Below, one piece after another: positions 7,834 through 10,445 of a stretch of DNA of 10,445 nucleotides. Origin of the DNA: Bacillota bacterium. Its GTDB lineage: Bacteria; Bacillota_A; Clostridia; Acetivibrionales; DUMB01. Each line of letters starts with the position of its first letter. The stretch's first letter is position 1. The notes below the pieces were generated by a model, which saw only the letters and a program-made list of their open reading frames with translations, was not told where the DNA came from and did no database searches. The stretch is taken from assembly GCA_023621975.1 (NCBI GenBank), contig JAMOAC010000316.1, forward strand, positions 1 through 10,445. The letters are read 5' to 3'. The position numbers were made by a program, and so were the translations under genes.

Positions 7834-7862
7834 ATTATAAGTAAAAATTACATATTTGTCAA
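7834..7862 (-). promoter_or_regulatory. Consensus sigma-A promoter of the tad-like operon
   Basis: On the minus strand TTGACA (7857-7862) and TATAAT (7834-7839) are both perfect hexamers with a 17-bp spacer (7840-7856). An A/T-tract like an UP element lies just upstream of the -35 box (about 7863-7882). The transcript would start near 7827 and reach the tadZ ATG after about 53 nt. This is the strongest promoter in the window and gives the operon a high basal potential unless a repressor acts on it. Confidence 0.85.
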
Positions 7863-7914
7863 TTTTTATCAATAATTTTTTTAGATGTTTTTGCGTAAAG
7901 CTTTTGAAAAGAAT

Positions 7915-7940
7915 GGGGACAGTTCTCAATTATTCTGCAT
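7915..7940 (-). repeat. Left inverted copy of the element end
   Basis: This stretch is the reverse complement of the right-end repeat, with 15 identical core bases (7915-7929) and near identity over the next nine (TTATTCTGC against CTATTCAGC). It carries the same outward-facing GGGG boundary, so the pair could form a long stem if single-stranded. Confidence 0.7.
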
Positions 7941-8071
7941 TAAAAAAATTGCACTATTTAAAGAAAGGAAAAATTTAAAGACATATTTCACAACAAAATA
8001 ATATCTATTTTGTAGCTAAATAATTTTTATTCTGGCATTAAAATTGTTGAGAACCATACTTTTACTTTCTG

Positions 8072-8135
8072 CTGAATAGTTGAGAACTGTCCCCCTCCCG
8101 ATTCTGAATAGTTGAGAACTGTCCCCCTGCCGATT
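8072..8135 (+). repeat. Two tandem 32-bp direct repeats
   Basis: Copies at 8072-8103 and 8104-8135 are directly adjacent and differ at one base (CCCTCCC against CCCTGCC). Each runs from CTGAATAG through TTGAGAACTGTCCCC to CGATT. The duplication is confined to the right end of the element; only one copy, inverted, is on the left. Recent duplication by slippage or by repeated insertion at the same end would explain it. Confidence 0.8.
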
Positions 8136-8447
8136 CCTCCCGAGTCTTGCCCCGATCTCCTTGCCACTTCTCCCTTTCACCCTTACACAATCCGGCTTTT
8201 TATTACCCAGCTGAATTAGCTTTTTTGAATAATTTCCCATAGCTTTGACATTAAATACCACAGATGTTATTATTATAAAGTAGTATATTTATAAACAGCA
8301 AATCTTTCAATGCACAGCATAGATCAACATTCTATAATATTCTACGTTATTAAGTCTTTTACAGTTTTTCATAAATAAGCTTGGTAAGTCATATTTATCT
8401 ATTGTGCTAACGAATTCAAATTTAGGAAATAAACGGGGTGCCATAAT
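8136..8447. other. Intergenic region without a supported gene
   Basis: Positions 8136-8215 are distinctly richer in G and C than the surroundings (pyrimidine-rich on the plus strand), and may be the degraded flank or coding tail of the neighbouring element. Positions 8262-8447 are AT-rich. A perfect TATAAT lies at 8333-8338 on the plus strand about 110 nt before the small gene at 8448, but no convincing -35 box is found 16-18 bp upstream. I see no terminator, tRNA or riboswitch here. Confidence 0.5.
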
Positions 8448-8660
8448 ATGGAAATGCACATGCTAATAAATTGTTCTGTAGCCATTCTAAGACTCCTTAT
8501 TAAACTATACGAACTCCGTCAAATAGATCGCAAATGCTTCTATAATAACGCCAAATTAAAGCTCCAGTTTATTTACGAAAATCTTGATTACATAGAATCA
8601 CAAGAAGAAAGAAAAAAAATATGTGAGGTACTAAATAAATGTAATCTTATTCTTTTCTAA
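8448..8660 (+). CDS. Small hypothetical protein, 70 residues
   Basis: This is the only plus-strand gene I support. GGGGTG (8435-8440) lies 7 nt before the ATG, a good ribosome binding site; in-frame ATGs at codons 3 and 5 are alternatives. The product is largely helical and amphipathic (VAILRLLIKLYELRQID at 10-26, then a lysine-rich KLKLQFIYENLDYIESQEERKK stretch), with three cysteines and no signal peptide. It resembles short conserved clostridial proteins of unknown role that I remember only loosely. Its last 14 bases overlap the 3' end of the LTA synthase-like gene on the other strand, with no terminator between, so the two transcripts must be antisense to each other at their ends. No function is proposed. 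Confidence 0.55.
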   Translation: MEMHMLINCSVAILRLLIKLYELRQIDRKCFYNNAKLKLQFIYENLDYIESQEERKKICEVLNKCNLILF

Positions 8661-10445
8661 AAGCATCCTTTTCAATAATAATATCAGAAATATGTAATTC
8701 ATTTATATAACCTTCAAGTTCATGTATAAAATCTTTCCAATTTAAAGAGTTGCCATTTTTTATGTCATAAATTTCTCTAACGTTGTTATCGTAAAAATAT
8801 CTGTCAGTAATTACCGATCCGTTTCTTAAAACAGCGTATCCTTCATCGGAGTTTAGCAAATCTTTTCCTATGGTAAAAGGAGCATCAAATCCCATAAGGT
8901 TTGCAATAGTGGGGAAAATATCTATCTGTCCTCCTGTAATGCTTTCCACCTCTCCATTCCTCAAACCCGGATAATGAATTATTAAAGGAACTTTTTGAAG
9001 CTTTGCCCATTGGACTTCACTATAGGATATGCCGAGAAAATCCATTAATTCTCCTGCCTGGTGCTTTGGAACGGCAGAATGATCACCATACAAAACCAGA
9101 AGGCTATTATCAAACAATCCGCGTTTTTTCAAATTGTCAATAAATTCACCCAAGCACTTATCAGCATAACTTGCAGCTTTTATGTAATTTCCTATATAAG
9201 TGCTTTCGAACTCTCCGGCATCAAATCCATCATAATCTTCAAAGTAATTAAAAGGATGATGGCTTGAAAGGGTAACCAAAAAACTGTAAAACGGTTTACT
9301 TGTATCAATCTTTTCCAAAGATTGCCTAAAGAACGAAGAATCACTCAATGCATCGCCTTCCCATCCTGCAAAATCATCCAGTTCATAATCTTCTTCACTC
9401 ACAAATATGTCAAACCCAAGAGCCTTGTACATTTCCTCCCTGTTCCAAAAATCCGGCCTGAAGCCATGCATTGCATAAGTAGTATATCCTTGTTCCTTCA
9501 AGGCTTTTGGCAATGAATAGTAGAAGTTCTCAGGATATATCGTATACACGGAGCCTTCTTTTGCAGGATATAAAGAAGTGTTACATAAAAACTCAGCATC
9601 GGAAGTGTTGCCGCCGGCCACCTGAAAGTAAATGTTATCAAAATAAAGGCTTTCCTTTATCAACCTGTTCAAATTAGGCGTAATTTCTCTTCCGTTTATG
9701 CTGCGGTTTATAACAAATTCCTGCATTGCTTCAATCTGTACAATTATTAAATTCTTCCCCTTTGCTATTCCCCTGTAGTTTTCGGATGATTTCCCCTTTG
9801 AACTGAAAAATTCCTTTAATTCCTGTTGTTCTTCTGTTGTAAGCTTATCTTTGTCAAAAAGAGCACTCTCAACATACCTTTTTGTGGCATCAACATGGGA
9901 ATAAAGCACTCCCAGGCTTTTTGTAACATAATTGCTATTGTGTGCAAATGCATTTATATCGGTCATGGAAAACGTCGTTAATAAAGCAGTCAAGCCTATT
10001 ATTATGCTTAACATGGAAGCAATAATCTTTTTCTTAATATTTATCTTCTCCACACCTTTTTTAGTAATGATTATAGCCCATGCAATCATTACAGGTATGT
10101 CCAGTATGTAGATTAAGTCCTTAATTTTAAACAAACTGAATATACTTTGATCAACAGAGTTAAGCAATTTTATGTTTACATGAAATAATACCGGTATCGT
10201 AATTATCCCATAATAATAACGGTAAAAGTTGGTATCGGCTATAAGCAGTATGCTCAGAAGAAAATGGCATACAAGCATTGCAATTATTCTTCTCTTATTG
10301 GAAATCAACATTACAGTTCCCATTATTATAAGAAGCATACCAAAAGACGCTATGAGCATTAATACATTTTTTGATGAGAAAAACGGTCTCAAGTTTAGCC
10401 GGGTAGTAAACTGATAGTAAAAGCATTTAACCATTATTGAAATAA
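8647..10445 (-). CDS. LTA synthase-like membrane sulfatase-fold protein (5' end outside the window)
   Basis: Family members transfer glycerol phosphate from phosphatidylglycerol to build or prime lipoteichoic acid outside the membrane, using a metal and a threonine nucleophile. Numbering from the ATG at 10434 (595 residues), membrane segments lie at about 25-45, 50-70, 108-124 and 137-157, and the sulfatase-fold domain at about 226-540. Residues matching LtaS active-site positions are E235 (QIEAMQEF), T277 (GGNTSDAEF), W330 and R332 (FWNRE), H392 (TLSSHHPF) and D451-H452 (YGDH). LtaS has five membrane segments with the first about 20 residues further out; here it is absent, the frame is open to the right edge, and no ribosome binding site precedes the 10434 ATG. 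The true start therefore probably lies beyond 10445. It is a separate unit from the tad operon. Confidence 0.88.
   Translation of the reverse strand, partial: ISIMVKCFYYQFTTRLNLRPFFSSKNVLMLIASFGMLLIIMGTVMLISNKRRIIAMLVCHFLLSILLIADTNFYRYYYGIITIPVLFHVNIKLLNSVDQSIFSLFKIKDLIYILDIPVMIAWAIIITKKGVEKINIKKKIIASMLSIIIGLTALLTTFSMTDINAFAHNSNYVTKSLGVLYSHVDATKRYVESALFDKDKLTTEEQQELKEFFSSKGKSSENYRGIAKGKNLIIVQIEAMQEFVINRSINGREITPNLNRLIKESLYFDNIYFQVAGGNTSDAEFLCNTSLYPAKEGSVYTIYPENFYYSLPKALKEQGYTTYAMHGFRPDFWNREEMYKALGFDIFVSEEDYELDDFAGWEGDALSDSSFFRQSLEKIDTSKPFYSFLVTLSSHHPFNYFEDYDGFDAGEFESTYIGNYIKAASYADKCLGEFIDNLKKRGLFDNSLLVLYGDHSAVPKHQAGELMDFLGISYSEVQWAKLQKVPLIIHYPGLRNGEVESITGGQIDIFPTIANLMGFDAPFTIGKDLLNSDEGYAVLRNGSVITDRYFYDNNVREIYDIKNGNSLNWKDFIHELEGYINELHISDIIIEKDAFRKE

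Larger units (their letters stand above)
7915..8135. mobile_element. MITE/REP-like non-autonomous element with inverted ends
   Basis: The left end (GGGGACAGTTCTCAA, 7915-7929) is an exact inverted match to the right-end core TTGAGAACTGTCCCC (8080-8094 and 8112-8126). Between them lies about 130 bp of AT-rich DNA without a gene, with a further broken copy (GTTGAGAAC, 8046-8054). Ends of this kind resemble the repeats scattered with IS200/Y1-transposase (RAYT/REP) elements in Clostridia and other bacteria; this link is from memory and not tested. No transposase is present, so it would move only in trans or be a remnant. It lies in the intergenic space just upstream of the tad promoter. Confidence 0.55.

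Noticed and set aside
8072..8135. Possible CRISPR array from two 32-bp direct repeats
   Set aside because: The copies touch each other with no spacer, there are only two, and the end sequence recurs inverted at 7915; no cas gene is near.
8016..8261. Minus-strand reading frame of 81 codons with a GTG start
   Set aside because: Its second half is simply the translation of the 32-bp repeats and element core, there is no ribosome binding site, and the composition changes sharply along it. At most it is the decayed tail of an element gene.
8560..8660. Search for a bidirectional terminator between the small gene and the LTA synthase-like gene
   Set aside because: There is an A-run at about 8611-8619 but no GC-rich hairpin beside it on either strand.

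Overview
The window is AT-rich, uses clostridial-type ribosome binding sites, and encodes S-layer homology (SLH) repeats, a lipoteichoic acid synthase-like enzyme and a Gram-positive-style Tad pilus cluster. Together these suggest a low-GC monoderm of the class Clostridia, perhaps related to Acetivibrio/Ruminiclostridium. That assignment is inferred from gene content; no rRNA or other marker gene is present.

Positions 1-7862, all on the minus strand, look like one transcription unit. A textbook sigma-A promoter (TTGACA, 17 bp spacer, TATAAT; 7834-7862) drives, in order: a TadZ/CpaE-like receiver plus MinD-type protein (6650-7774), a TadB-like (5894-6640) and a TadC-like (5028-5885) T2SS-F membrane platform protein, a Flp1-type prepilin (4704-4925, possibly with its own weak promoter), a DUF6382-type plus FHA-domain membrane protein (2948-4636), a secreted protein with three SLH repeats (1848-2912), and a large secreted protein with PKD/Ig-like domains that runs off the left edge (1-1821). 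The first three genes are tightly packed (8-9 nt gaps). The window therefore shows most of a Tad/Flp-type assembly machine coupled to an FHA signalling protein and to wall-attached surface proteins. The motor ATPase TadA/CpaF, normally located by tadZ and tadB, is not there, and no prepilin peptidase or TadE/F pseudopilin is visible.

Positions 7863-8447 are non-coding. They hold a small MITE/REP-like element (7915-8135): an inverted copy of a GGGGACAGTTCTCAA end on the left, an AT-rich core, and a perfect-length 32-bp tandem duplication of the opposite end on the right. It sits 53 bp upstream of the pilus operon's -35 box.

Positions 8448-10445 hold a 70-residue plus-strand hypothetical gene whose 3' end overlaps, tail to tail, a minus-strand LTA synthase-like membrane sulfatase. 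The latter keeps all the expected catalytic residues but appears to lack its first membrane segment because its start lies beyond the right edge.

The best candidates for something undescribed are the TadA-less Tad operon fused to an SLH/PKD surface module, and the DUF6382-FHA membrane protein placed between the pilin and the surface proteins.
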